From Onchocerca volvulus (Eukaryota > Nematoda > Chromadorea > Rhabditida > Onchocercidae), in the NCBI GenBank assembly GCA_000499405.2, contig HG738140.1, positions 12,241,560-12,305,559 on the forward strand: a stretch of 64,000 nucleotides of DNA, given 5' to 3'. Under the pieces are notes generated by a model. The model did no database searches, was not told where the DNA came from, and saw only the letters and a program-made list of their open reading frames with translations. The position numbers and the translations under genes are program-made. Positions within the stretch are counted from its first letter, which is position 1. Each line of letters starts with the position of its first letter. Shown in pieces: positions 24,777 through 37,505 of the stretch.

Positions 24777-26851
24777 TTAGTCGTAAAAAGTAGCTCTCGG
24801 TAAGTGTTACAGAATAGATTTCAATTGTAATTTTGATCGTGTTGATTTTAAAAATAATCGAAGGAAAAAAAAGTACTAATAAAGTTCCAACAACAAGCGG
24901 ATAATGGAGATGAGCAACTCCAATAAAAAGGTTTGAATTGTTGGAGAATCTAATAGAGCTCCATGAAAGAGGCGAAAGATTATTTCTTTTTAGGATAAGC
25001 GATTTAAATGGTTCTCTACCCGAGTGGTTAATCTATAAGTTCTCATAACCGAACACTTTTACCTCAACTTCTTGCAAAACACTTAGGAGGGGTCGAAGAG
25101 ATGGAAGAGGACAAAAACAGCTGCCGCTCGGTGTTGTTTTAACCGATGAATATAGATGGAGGAATGATTTCCCACAAATTTTTTTCCTCTAATCTATTCT
25201 GCGGTTTTTTCCTTCTCTATCTTATTCAGTGCCATCTTCTATTTTCTAAATCTGGCTCATTTCGTTTGATCCATTTCTATTGTGCCAATAATTCCGCTAA
25301 TAGATATTTTTTTTTTTACTGGAACTGATATTTTTGCATATATTACAGTAGGAGGGAAATATCTCGCACTGCTCTTGTGAATAGTCAATAACACTGAGAG
25401 AAATTTAAGTATTCTTTAAGTAGAAATTTAAATGAATATTCTTAATTTAAGTAAGTATTCTTAAGTAAGATTATTTAAATATATAATATTGGATTTATAT
25501 ATATATAGAGCATGAATACATATCGATAATTACCCAAGTATAGGTAAGAAATGAAGTAGTGTAATAATTGTAGAGGTAAGTAATATATACTATATGGTAT
25601 AAATTGGCCAACTGTAGCTAAAAAACGCAATAATTGCTAAACATAGATGTATATTATATGGCCCCGAGATGTACATTCAGATTACTTAAATTGAGTACGA
25701 AAGCGAATATCCAATATGAAGTAAAAAAATATCACAGAAAAAAATGAATAGTTCAGAAGAGCAAAAATTATGATTTGTTAGTTCATTATTATCATAGCAG
25801 TTTGCGAGGAGAAATTTCACTGATCTCTTTTAAGATAAAATCAAGCATTTAAAACTTTTCATCAAGATTACATTTGTTAGAATTTAAAATATTGTAATGT
25901 CTTAACTGCTAAATATTTGGATTCTAGAAAAATTATTACATAATGACTGTTAGATACACTATTAGATTTTGGTTTGGATTCATACTTGTTTTATTCTGAA
26001 ATATATAACAAAATAATTCTTTTTTTCCTTTCATGAAAAAAAAAACATTGGATGCCGGCTGATCAAAATATTACTGTTATACTTTTAGTTTAAAGATTCC
26101 TAGAAATAAAAAAAAGATGTACATCTTTTGTACATCACTTGAAGATTTCTTAATTTCCTAAGATTTTCATTATTATCTTTTCCTATTTTTATTAGTTCAT
26201 ACTTTTTCTTTTTTTTTTTTTTTTTTTTTCTCTCAGAAATACTTCAAAAAGCAATTGAATTGAGGGATTTTCAAATTGATCACAATTTGCGGATTTCTGC
26301 ATTAACATGAAAGATTATGATGATCATATTATCAAATTTGACATGATAACGTGATCATATTTATAATCAGATTTAATTCATTCTTTCAGCATTTAAATTC
26401 AGTCGATGGTATTTCACTTTTTTTTTTTAGTTGCAGAAATTATATTCAGTAAAATTTACAGATCATTCCTTTTGGATGCATCAACAATCTTTAACGTTCG
26501 GAGGTTACCGGCGGCCAAAAAATGATTCAGCTGAAGTATATTGTTTATTCTATTTATTTTGCGAGAATTTCTGAATCCTTGGAGATTGGTAGATGATTTT
26601 TCATAAAAGTCTGATGCCGGTATGAAAAGTTTTTCGCGTCCTATGTATTGGAAGAGATCGGGCAGTGTTAATAATTTGAGTGATAATCACAGTAACTAGT
26701 GATCAGTTGTTTATTTATGTACAGCATTTATTTTAGTATATTTGCTAATTTTATACAACTTGTGATTATAGAATGGAATATATAATCAGCGTGAAGCGAG
26801 ATTCATTAAAAATCCAGTATCTTCGAAAGGTTCGTTTACATTTATTATTAA

Positions 26852-27742
26852 CTAGCTGGACTGCCACCTTCGCATGGTTGGTCCATCTAGTCTATAAAAA
26901 TAATAATGGAAATGCTCGTTTGTTCAAAATCTTGAATCAACGAAAGTTCTCACTGATTGCTTTGAAAATCTGACACAACGTTGCATTCGAATATGCGCAT
27001 GTTTCTGTGTTTTTTTTTTTCGCATGTTTTTTTTTTTTTTTATGCGCAATATGCGCATTTTTTTATTTTTATATAATTTTTATATACATGCGTTGCATGG
27101 CTCAGTCTATTACTCTTTGTTCTTGACCGCAAGAATAGCTCGTCCACTCAACCAGTCGTGATTCTTATAATTGGTTTGAATATGGAAAAATACTTTTTCA
27201 ATTAATTCTTCTTTTGACGTCAATAAATTGCGGAACTTATGAGGCAATGAATTTAGTCCTGAGATCAGATCAACTGCTCCTTTCCTTCTCCGATTTCCAG
27301 CAATTGATGTGAGAATACCTCAGCTGATCCACTGTTTTGCAACACGCATGTTTGTAGTTAGTTTTAACATCTGATATGTCGCCACAAAGTTGAAACTGAC
27401 TTGTGACTAAACTTAACTCCTGCTGCCTTCGAAGTGTGTGACTAAAATGACTGAAGTCCCGAATTCTGACCCTTTAAATCCTTCGGAATTTCTTCTCATT
27501 TAACAGATCGCCTTATGATTGGTTTATCGTACATCCTATTACAGAAAATAAGCGTGGTCAATAGATTCAGTCCGTTCACTTACTTTTGCATGTTGGAGAT
27601 GTAACAGGTGAAAAAAAAAAAGTATATATGTCTATATAAAAACATATGCCTATTCGATTTGTTTCAAAATTCCAAATCAATAAAGAATTTGAAACGTTGT
27701 GTTAGAATGAACAATGAACATGTACATTCTTATTTATATAGA
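26852..27742 (-). mobile_element. Helitron-type element with both termini (copy B)
   Basis: On the minus strand the element starts A^TCTATATAAATAAG (27742) and ends GCAGTCCAGCTAG^T (26852). An imperfect hairpin (TGGACCAACC ... GGTGGCAGTCCA) ends one base before the CTAG. TC at the 5' end, CTRR at the 3' end after a hairpin, and insertion between A and T are the hallmarks of Helitrons. It contains a helicase remnant on the same strand. The two ends are also partly inverted repeats of each other, which canonical Helitrons lack but Helentron-like relatives can show. Confidence 0.7.
27110..27400 (-). pseudogene. Helitron helicase remnant (C-terminal part)
   Basis: Broken minus-strand reading frames spell typical Helitron/PIF1-helicase stretches: LTTNMRV, then FSHQLLEIGEGK in a shifted frame, then FRNLLTSKEELIEKVF, and finally NYKNHDWLSGRAILAVKNKE before a TAA at 27112-27110. 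HDWLSERAILAPKN-like words are a signature of this helicase family. At least two frameshifts and missing upstream motifs show it is dead. It lies inside element copy B. Confidence 0.8.
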
Positions 27743-28387
27743 TTAACTTTAAGTTTTAAATTGGAGTTTTTGATATATAAATGTTTAAGTATAATAAATT
27801 TGTTTGTTACAAAACATCTAAGCAGATTATTGAAGAAATTTTATAATGTTTGCAAGGATGAAATCAAAGCGAAGTTTCAGAATAAAACTGCTTATATTTA
27901 AAGTTCAAAAGAGCTTTACCCCAAAATCTAAAATAGTGTATTTAAAGTAGTATAATATATTAATTTTTGACTTTCAGAAGCATAATAGAAAAATTTCCCA
28001 ATATGTCAGGACTTAATTTTGAATTGAATTGGTCTTTTGAGTTTCCAAAATTTCATGCCTCTACTTAGCTGCTTAATCCTAAAATTCTGCTATAAAAGGA
28101 ATCCTGAGTAATTAGCAACTGAAATTTTGAAAATCTTCTATATTAAGCATTTATATCAAAAATTTACCCAATAACTTATCATGGAGAAGAGAATGCTTGC
28201 TTAAATTTTTTAGATGAAATGAATTTCTAGATCCGTAATTCTTTTGAAACTTCCAGACAGTGTATGGAAATCTGACATAAATTTAATTATTTTTTGCTTG
28301 ATCTATATTTTCCTTTATTTTATATTAATGGATTTATATTTTCATTACTTTTTTTAAAAAATAATTTATTCAAGCACGTTTTTTCAG
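27743..28387. other. intergenic before the E2F gene
   Basis: A+T-rich sequence between Helitron copy B and the E2F7/8-type gene. It ends in CACGTTTTTTCAG (to 28387), a probable splice acceptor. A proximal promoter may lie here but no clear motif is visible. Confidence 0.5.
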
Positions 28388-28419
28388 GGGAAACTGCGCA
28401 CTTTTTTAACGGATTACAA
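28379..28419 (+). promoter_or_regulatory. probable spliced-leader acceptor of the E2F gene
   Basis: GTTTTTTCAG ends at 28387, followed by 32 bases and ATG 28420. The 32-base leader is open in frame with the ATG, so an upstream coding exon cannot be excluded, but none was seen. Confidence 0.45.
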
Positions 28420-31400
28420 ATGCTAAAATTTACTGTACAAGGAACAGAGCGTGTTTCAGTCTTTCAGGTACATGCTTTTTTTGTAAGTATACCAAGTTCC
28501 GTGGAAATAATTGAATGATTTTTCATGAAAGCTCCATGCAAAATTAGGATTCCCTTAGCTTTGTCATCTATAATTTTGTGTCGAAAGTTGTAAGACGCTT
28601 TTCAAAATTGAATAACCAATAATATTAATATTCTTATTGGTAGTAATCACCAATAGTTAAGACTGATTGTTTACCACATATGACTTACAGGATTCAGAGT
28701 ACTCTTCGACATCGCAAGGATTGTTATCCGATGAAAATTTACCAACTTTGACGGGTATGCCCATTGATTATTGCTTGAAATTTGGTTCTTATTTTAAATT
28801 CATGGAAGAAAACAAATTAATATTACGAAAAATTTGCTATATTTCGATTGTTGCAAAACTATTTTTGATATTTCAAAAAACATGATATTTATAAAACGAA
28901 TACTACGGTAAGATTAAAAAAAGGAAATTAGATTCTAATGTAAACAACAAATTTATTTGATGCAGTGATACAGATTTACTGACATTTCTTTGGAATGAAT
29001 CGATGGATACTTTTGTTCCACTTATATTTTTCATACAGTTCGTTTCATTCTCCTAACCTGGACAATTGTTGCATTGCACTTTATTTTTCTCCTATTTGTA
29101 CTGTATTAGTGATGGTAGCATTATTCGAGACGATAGTATAGCTCTTCTCTGTTAAATTTCTTTTCCATCGTTTCAGATTGTCCTGTAAGAAGTTACTTAC
29201 TAGATGATATGTGTAGATTGATTAATTTCAAGTATCCACGTTTTTTTCCGTTTAATGATAATTTAATTTTCGATTTTATTATAGTCTTGAAGGGCTCATT
29301 ACTCTTAAAATTTTTTCAAACATTGCTGCTTATATAAACTATGAAGTTTACTATCATTTTTTAATTTAAAAAGTCAAAAATTGTAAGTCTAGTTCGAATT
29401 GTCCAAAATAATCTTTGAATATGGTATAAGTTTGGAAAGAAAAAAAAAGAAAGATGAAGCAAGTAATTAGAAATTTATTTTTCAGCTATCAATTTGAATG
29501 TGAATCCATGTGTCGAAGATATACGGAAACGAAAAGCTCTAAAAATGCGAAATGTGGTGGATGAAAGTTTACGACCCATAGATATGATTAAAACTGAACA
29601 AGGTGAAAACCGCTTGAAAAGATTAGTTGGCAAAGGACAAAATAGAAACAAAGTTGAAGTTGGATGGGATAGAAACACTTCAAAAGATTCACTTGGTGGT
29701 AAAAATCGAGATGAAAATAGATCTGAAATTGAAATTAAATGCAACGAAAACTTCTCAATCGATTATGGAAAATCAAATGAAAATGAAGGTGAAGCTAAGT
29801 GGATCGAAAAAGATCTTAGAGATTGGGATTGCAATAAAAATTTGGATGAAAGTAGACGTGAAGCTAAATGGGGTAGGAACTTTCCGACTGGTCAAAAAGA
29901 CTATCGAAAAATGAACAAAAATGGACGAAAAGTTAAATGGAATGAAGATACTCTTAGAAATCAAGATGATGATGAAGAAGCAGGTCAAAATGGAAGCAAA
30001 ATTAAATGGTATGGAAATATTCTAACAGATCAAAGTGATTATAAAAAACCAAATAGAAGTAGAGAGGAAATCAAATGGAATGGAAATGAGTTTAGAAATC
30101 AAGTTGATAATGAAAAATCAGATGGAAGTGGAGATGAAATTAAATGGAATGGGAATATCCTTAAAGATTCAAATGATATTAAGGAATCGAATGAAAAAAG
30201 AGATAAAATTAAAATGAACGGTAATATTTTGATCGATCACAGTGATGGTGAAAGATTGGATGAAAACGGAAATAAAATTAAGTGGAATGGAAATGCCTAT
30301 AGTGATCAAGATGGTAATCTGAATGGAAATAACGATGATGTTGAATATAACGAAAATATCTTTGGAAGTGAAAATCGTGATGAAGAATTAAATGAAAATG
30401 GAGGTGAGATCGAGTGGAATGGAAATGTCCTGATAAATCAAAATGAAGTTGAAGAATCGGATAGGAATGTGGAATGGAATGGACAGAATGGAAATGCTGC
30501 TAGGCATCAAAAGGGCGAAGAAGAATCGAACAATGGTTTTCCACGGAAGACAAAAACTTTAGGACTTCTATGTCGAAAGTTCGTTTTAATCATTAATCAA
30601 CTTTCATATCGAATGGTATGTAATTCAAGATGACTTGAATTAATCATTTAGAGTTTTTAGAAAATATTTAATACATTTCGTTATTGTTCAACCGTTCACT
30701 TCTTATAAAATGTAAACTTTGTATTTTCTTCATTTCTTTTTATTTTTTACTGTTAATTTGTTTCTTCTTTATTCGGATTTTCTTTATTTTCTTTACTAGT
30801 CTTTAAGGAATTCATATACCGCAGTAAAGGAAGAAAGAAATATAGTTTAATTGAAATTTTAAATTTTAATTTCGAGAAATTTGGAAATAATTCAAGTTAA
30901 TTGCAGTTGTATATTTTGTATCCATTCATTTCTTTACGAAAGATTTTAAAAACAGAAAGATTATGAATTTCTTTATCATTTCCAAAACTTTCAGATTTTT
31001 TCTGAAAGTACTTGAATATGTAGATTCCGGAGATGACAAAATCAATCTCGAAGTGATCGCATGTTCTATGGGTATGTTAAAAATCAAAAAGATCAATAAA
31101 CATTAAGAAACAGTAAGACTAGGGAGATGATAGATTTGTTCTTCAGTGATAATATGCGGACTTTATTATAATTTGAGGTATCAGTGTAGTACTTCCTCTA
31201 TATCATATCAAAGAATGTAGTTGACATTGGACGAAGATGTATCTTAAAGCTTTCTTTTAGTCTGAAGATGCTGAAAAGAAATTTAAATGTCAATAACTCG
31301 GATTGGAATAGTTTCAGAAGTTGAGAAGCGTCGAATCTACGATGTTGTAAATGTCATGGAAGCTCTGGGAGCTATGGAAAAATCACATAAAAGTTTCTAC

Positions 31401-34400
31401 ACTTGGAAGGGTTTGGATAATTTGCCATCTACTCTCCATACCCTCAAGGTATATCTAATCTGTGTGTTTTGGCAACAAACAATTTTGAAAAAATCAAGGC
31501 AAAAGATTCTGAAAAATGCGTCTAATTTGATTTTCATTTTCCTCAGCCTTTCAAGAAACAACTGATATAATGGATACGGCTGAGCGAATTAAATGTATTT
31601 CAGTTGAAAGTGAAAAGAAATCAAAAAATTTTCTACGTTTTTCGCCATGCCTTTCAGAATTTAAATTGTGTAAAATGTCAAATTTATCATAATGTTTCAT
31701 TAAAGTTTTTTCAAAAAATGAAATAATGAAAAACTTGTAATACATCCAAACATCCCTAATTTCGAAATTTTTTGAAGATAGAAGCAGAAAAGGAAGGTAT
31801 ATATGAGAAAGTTTTGCTGACGCAGCATATAATGACACGATTCATGGAAGTGCCCAATAAGAATGGAAATGTTAATGGTGGATAACTTTTACTAATCAGT
31901 TCATAAAAATAATCAAGTTTTTTCTTTCTTTTTTTGGAGAAATGTGTACTCGATAGTTATTACTGAAAGATACTTTCTCATTGAGTAATTTATTATTTTG
32001 AATTACCAGAAAACTTATAGATAGCGAATTTATAGGCCTCGACTTAATGACAGTATCACATTCCTTATATTTGAGTAATTGTTATCCGAATAATTTGTTA
32101 ATTACTGCAAATGTTTAAAAAATTATATAATCAGTGTTGTACTCTTAAGCATCTCCCAGTGAAGCTGGGCCATCGCGAACATCTGATGATAAAATCATTT
32201 CCACTTTGGAACGGTCGAATTCAGCAGGAAATAAAGATAGCGGGTCTGTCTCATCAAAACAGTCTGGCTTAAAGAAGAAAGAAAGCAAACGTCAGCGTGG
32301 ATTAAATTCGCTGACATATTTATGCAAATATTTTTTCAAGATTTTAATTGTCGGATTGGTTAGTTTATCTGCTATTATTACAAGCAACTCTTCTCCAATT
32401 CTTAATTATGACTTTATTCTCAGATGATCTCTAAAAGAATCGGAGATAAAAAGTGCAAGTAGAAATAAACAAAACGATATTTAATGTCAAGTTAAATAGA
32501 CCAATCCATAGTTAATGTTGAAAACTCTCTTAATTTTTTTTTTTTTTTTATTTTTTTTGTTCATTTAATATGTGAATAAATGATATTGCCTTCAATTGTC
32601 TGAAATGCTTGCAGGATTATCAACCTGACTATAAAGTTAGTTTGGATGTTGCCAGTACCATACTAATTAAGGATCCCGAAATTGATGGTTGCAAGCCACC
32701 AGATCGTAGTAATTTTTTTTTTTGAAAATTCACTTTTCTTGGAAATCCTTTTTTAAAACCTGTGACAACAGACTGAGATAATCTTAGAACAATCAAAGAT
32801 TTGAATGAAAATAAATTTCAGGAGCAGATGAAATTATTAGCTGTATAATTTTACAAAAATTCATTGAATTGGTTCAATTAAAATCATTTTAATTCGGATT
32901 TAAATATTAGGTCGATGCCGACGCATCTACGATGTTGCCAATGTCCTGATTTCCCTACGATTAATTGAACGCAGAATGTTTACTTTTGGAACGAAGAAAA
33001 TTCCACTCTTCGTTTACTGTGGTCCCAATATTACTGGTAAAATATTATCAAGATTTCTTAATTTATACATTTTATTTCCATGAATTGATAATGTGTCTAA
33101 TGGAAGAAGATTTTTAAAATAATTTCAGAAAATGGTAAATTCGATTTCTTCTATCATATTCGCTTCAATAAACTGTCCGTGAAATTGAAAAATTCAGAAG
33201 AAAAGAGGGCATATGAAGTGGAAGAAGAAAATTTGGAAACATTTTTTCGCAAGCAGTAATGAATTGATTTTATGTCGTTTTTAAATATTTCATGTCTACA
33301 TCTGCTATTCTCAAAAATTGTCACTGAATTTAAAAAAGCATAATAAAACGAGAGACACGTGATTCAGCACTTTCAAATTACAATAATTTATTAACGTATG
33401 CGTGTGTTTAAAATGTGCGTTATGTATAATGAATATGCTGTGTACTGTTGTTTTGCAGTACTAACATTTTGTTTAGAAAGGAAAAAAAGAAAGAAGCCGA
33501 ATCATCCGCTGAAATTGGCGAGCCAGCAAAGAAGCGAAGCCGAATTGAAGAGACAGATCCAGTTCGAGAAAGCATAGATTTCGGTAAAGAGAATATTCCA
33601 TCCACTCTGATTAATAAGCGCATTGCACCAGACAGTCCTTTGGTCGTATCGATTGTACGCCCTCAACCTCAGGTAAGGGCCTAGAGCATCTTTTAGTACC
33701 TTAAATCTTGTTTTTATCGGTTCGGATTTTATCTTTTTAGATCTTCCTATATTATTTCTATTGATTATTGTTTTTTCTGCCAATCCATTTGCATTATTGT
33801 GTTTTTTATCTAAGAGAGTAATGGCATTATGTCACGTCTAGTTGTACAAAATTATCGCAGTTATTTCAAGTTTAATGCTGCTATCTTTTCATCATAGTCG
33901 CTATTGAACCTTGACCGCTGGAATCTACTAATAGGTGATGCAGTTGAATTAAGCAACTGTGATCTTTTGCATATTGTGTCATAACGCAATGCAGTTTTAA
34001 ATCGTTGGAATGATTTTAAACCGTTGATGAATTCTTGAGCTTAGATTTAATCTTTCTTTAATATGCTTATAGAAAAAAAAATTTTTTTTTGAAAAGGAAT
34101 TTTTTCAGAAATTTACTGATTTAAGATCAGTTTTTGCTTCCCAGGCGTCCTCATCTTTCAATGCTTTGCAGTCAGTTGTCCAACAGCCGAGATTTACTCA
34201 ATTTATACCATTGCCGATCTGTCCAGCAGGATTTTTACCATTCGATCCGAACATAATCTTTCTGAATAATGGGGTTAGCACGACACGGATTCCTATGCAA
34301 CAAAATTTCAATTACTTAAATGCATATCCGTTGTCATCGATGGCTTTTTCCCAACAACCACGTGGTCCAATAATTGATACTGCAAATATGAGTCATACTG

Positions 34401-34862
34401 CTTATGGCAACAGCAACAGCAGTTTTACCTCTGCGGGAAATATTCTGAGACCCTCTTTGTTTAATATCGATGCAATATTGGGTAACAGGGAGACTCACGA
34501 AAATAACCAAGGTTTGGATTCTCTTGCAGTAATAATTCATTTTTTGTGTAAGATAATAATTTAATTTAGAAAATCAAATCTGGCTTTCGAAATTATTGCA
34601 TATTTTTTGCAATTTGTAACCAATATTTATTTTACATTCTTTTTATTTCCCTATAAATATATTTCAGTAGCTGGTGAAATAAAATTTGCGGCTTCTATCG
34701 TTTAACTTTGATCCAACAGGTCAAAATGCATTACTTCGCAGTTTTGTAAGTTTATACTTTTATTTACTTTATTTTACACTTTTATTGCTTCTTTTGTTCT
34801 TTTCAAATTTTGTAACAAATTTTGAGGCGAAGTTTTCTTTCCAGGCAGAAAAGAGAAACTAA
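28420..34862 (+). CDS. efl-3: atypical E2F (E2F7/8 type) with two DNA-binding domains
   Basis: Predicted 897 residues from 14 phase-consistent exons: 28420-28467, 28691-28754, 29486-30578, 30995-31071, 31318-31448, 31778-31877, 32150-32358, 32615-32708, 32911-33036, 33129-33255, 33459-33672, 34145-34511, 34720-34745, 34845-34862. Domain 1 (about 390-462) reads RKTKTLGLLCRKFFLKVLEY, then KINLEVIACSM and EVEKRRIYDVVNVMEALG. Domain 2 (about 550-645) reads LNSLTYLCKYFFKIL, KVSLDVASTILIKD and RCRRIYDVANVLISLRLIERR. Two winged-helix domains with RRIYD-VNV motifs and no dimerisation region define E2F7/8, DP-independent repressors of G1/S genes; C. elegans EFL-3 is the nematode member. Residues about 97-388 are a 23-residue repeat array not known from the family. 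A Lys/Arg-rich patch (FRKEKKKEAESS, then KKRSR) may be a nuclear signal. Exons at 31778 and 32150 rely on AAG acceptors and are the least sure. Confidence 0.88.
29662..30537 (+). repeat. coding minisatellite, about 13 x 69 bp, in the E2F gene
   Basis: About thirteen degenerate units, most exactly 23 codons long, with the core K-W-N-G-N followed by an acidic, Asn/Asp/Glu-rich tail ending in E-I or K-I. Units of the central part (for example KWNGNEFRNQVDNEKSDG and KWNGNILKDSNDIKESNE) are closest; outer ones are 20-25 codons. The frame has stayed open through the whole array, which argues for selection on the protein. Confidence 0.9.
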
Positions 34863-37505
34863 TAATTCTGTGCTCTTCAGCTGCTTCTCATTCAAATGAA
34901 AAACAGTATGGTTAATCCATCAAAAAATTTTAACATATCGAATTGGAAATAGAAACAGCATTCACAATGATCCAGATTTTCCGATTTCTTTTTCTTTTCT
35001 TAGTTATGTTCCTGTCCCGACAAATGTTTCCTTTAGAATGCTATCAAGGATTTATTTTTCTTTTTTTCTGCATGTAATAATCCATTGGAAGTAATGATGA
35101 TGCCAATGTGGTCATCAAAATTTTTTTTTAACGACTGCAAGAAAATGAAGAAAACTTTCTTTTTTAATGTATTTTTGTAATTTTAACATATTTATATAAT
35201 TTGACACATTTATATAATTTTAATATATTTATGTAATTTTAATATATTTAAATAATCCAGTATATTTTTATAATTTTAATTTCTTTTTTTTTTCCCTTTC
35301 TTTTCATCTTCTTATCTCGTAGCAATATTTTAATATTCATTTAAATAGTATTAATTAGTATGATACATTCTTGGACATTCTGCATGTTACCAATTTTAGA
35401 AAAATATTGATTATTGTTTGATGTGTGTATATATTTATATTCTCATTGTAGATTTGTTGCGATAATTTTTTCCTTCGATTTAATTTGCCATATTTTCTCT
35501 TCTTTCTTTGAGTATTTTGGCATTTTATAATTGTATTTAATTATGTTTTGAACCGATCTTAATATATTAATTGGTATTTTAATAGCGGTGAAGCGTTTGT
35601 TTGCTGGTTTGCATAAAGCTATAATATGCATTTATTTATTTTCTTTTGGATTTAAAATATTTTATTGAATAATTTTAGATTTCTTTACTTATTTGTTTTT
35701 GTCTGGTTTGTACTGTGCTCTTTTTATTTTTGTTAAGTATAAAGTTGGTCGAAGATTTAATATATTGGATGTTTCAGGCTTTGCAGTTCTTCTTTGTTAT
35801 TAGGTAAATATGATAATTTGCCATATTTTGATTATTTAATTTTTTTTTGAACTTTTCATGGTGAATTTTATTATTCAATTTATGTTATTTTTTTTTTCTG
35901 AGAAAATTATTCTCGATTTTGCCTTGATAAGCTGATATTCATGTGTACAGAATTAAATCTTTATTGTTGGGTAATTTTTCTTATTTTTGTTTTATGACTT
36001 TTTCATTATGCCCATGTAGATTGATTTTTGAATGATATTTTGAAAGATATAGTTTTCTGGACTTTTATTATTTTTCATTATTTGGTTTGAATTTGTTATT
36101 CATTTCTATATATTTGACTGTTTAAGTTGAATAATTTTGGGTTTTTACCAGCAATCTTTAAAGTTTAAATTTTTTGTTTTAGGCAAGGCTTTCAGTCCAG
36201 AATTTTTTAGTAAACACTAAAACTAATTGAGAAAGCTAACGCATCATTTAGACGAAACAATAGTCTAGAAACAATAATAGATCAGAAGCTTGTATTTTTA
36301 TTTCGATTGTTCGAAAACTCATTGTTGGGACTGTACATGGTAATGCTTCACTTATTTACTTTAATAAAAATATGACATTAATATTGCATATTAGTATTAT
36401 TTTAATATAGTCAGAGACTGAAGAATTAAAAAGAAATTGGCAAAAATGGACGTTGATTGTGGAAACAAGAAATTTTGGTGTTGAAAGTAGTTGGAATAGA
36501 TTGCCAGATTAGTCGTTCGAATACCGTGATAGTTTGCAAAAACCAAATCATTTTCCCATTTTCAAATGGTTCCAGCGGAATATTTGCAGATTTGTTTTCA
36601 AGTATTAGAATCAAATTTTCATTATTCCACATTATTTATATGCTATAACTATTACGAAAAAAAAATAGTTTAACCTATTGAACTGAGTCGGATATGAGGA
36701 TGATAATCGGAAGATTTGAATGAAATAGTTGGACATGTAAGAAGAAGATTGACTCTAGATGAACAAAATAGATGAACAAAAAGGGACTGAATAGCTAGAT
36801 AGATCAACTAGATTATGTGGAAGAGATGATGCATAATCATTTATCAAATATTATTTTGATCTCCTAAAAATGATTATAAATTGGTGGGATGTAAAAGAAA
36901 TGGACAAAATAAGTACTATTCATTTCTTGTTTTTGCACGGTATGTAGGAAGTTCTCTTTATGCCAATCATTGTTTTTATGGATGAAATCGTATATTTGCT
37001 ATTAACTGTCACTGGTAGTTTAATAAATTTTCTTTTTTGTCCTTGGGTTTTTCAGTAGAGTAAAGATAAGCAACTATCAACGTTGAATTTTTCAATTCAG
37101 TTGCTCCATCTGTAAGCTTTTACAGATGGAGCATCTGAATTTCGGCTCAAATATTTTGAGAAGAGTAATTGAAATTGTTGAATTATATGAAATAGATAGG
37201 ATATGGTACCAAAAGAAATTATATAACCTTGAGGAAATGTGATATTTGTGGTATAGAATATTGAACAAAACAATTTGGAATTTCTCCATATCATTTCCCA
37301 CTTTAGATCGAATATTGAAAACTTATCCATTGTTCCAAAAACTTGTTTAGAAGTTGAATCGCAGAGTTTTTGCTATTTTGCTTTTGTGGTAAAGATAGTT
37401 ATATTATTCAAGCACTCTTATTTTTACGACTAATTTTTAAGACTTTTTATTTTTACGATTTTTTAAATATTTGTTCTTAAAATATATTGAGAAAACCATC
37501 GAATC
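34863..37505. other. intergenic between E2F gene and orphan gene
   Basis: T-rich sequence likely to contain the 3' UTR of the E2F gene. No coding segment was recognised. Several TTTTAATATATTT-like words recur at about 35180-35280. A strong hairpin lies at 37094-37141. Confidence 0.55.
37094..37141. repeat. 22-bp stem, 4-base loop hairpin
   Basis: The left arm 37094-37115 and right arm 37120-37141 are complementary except for one T-T mismatch. The inner 14 bp (TGCTCCATCTGTAA) are perfect and the loop is GCTT. It lies about 365 bases upstream of the orphan gene start and is much stronger than chance pairing in the area. Confidence 0.85.

Noticed and set aside
25015..25100. tRNA-like D-arm word (CCCGAGTGGTTAA)
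   Set aside because: No matching T-arm (GTTCGAATC-type) and no acceptor stem could be formed.
26112..26129. 18-bp perfect palindrome (AAAAGATGTACATCTTTT)
   Set aside because: Short, A/T-dominated and without context; noted only as a possible protein-binding site.
29475..29988. Minus-strand and alternative plus frames across the large E2F exon
   Set aside because: Shadows created by the 69-bp periodicity, which is a multiple of three; homology lies only in the frame of the E2F domain.
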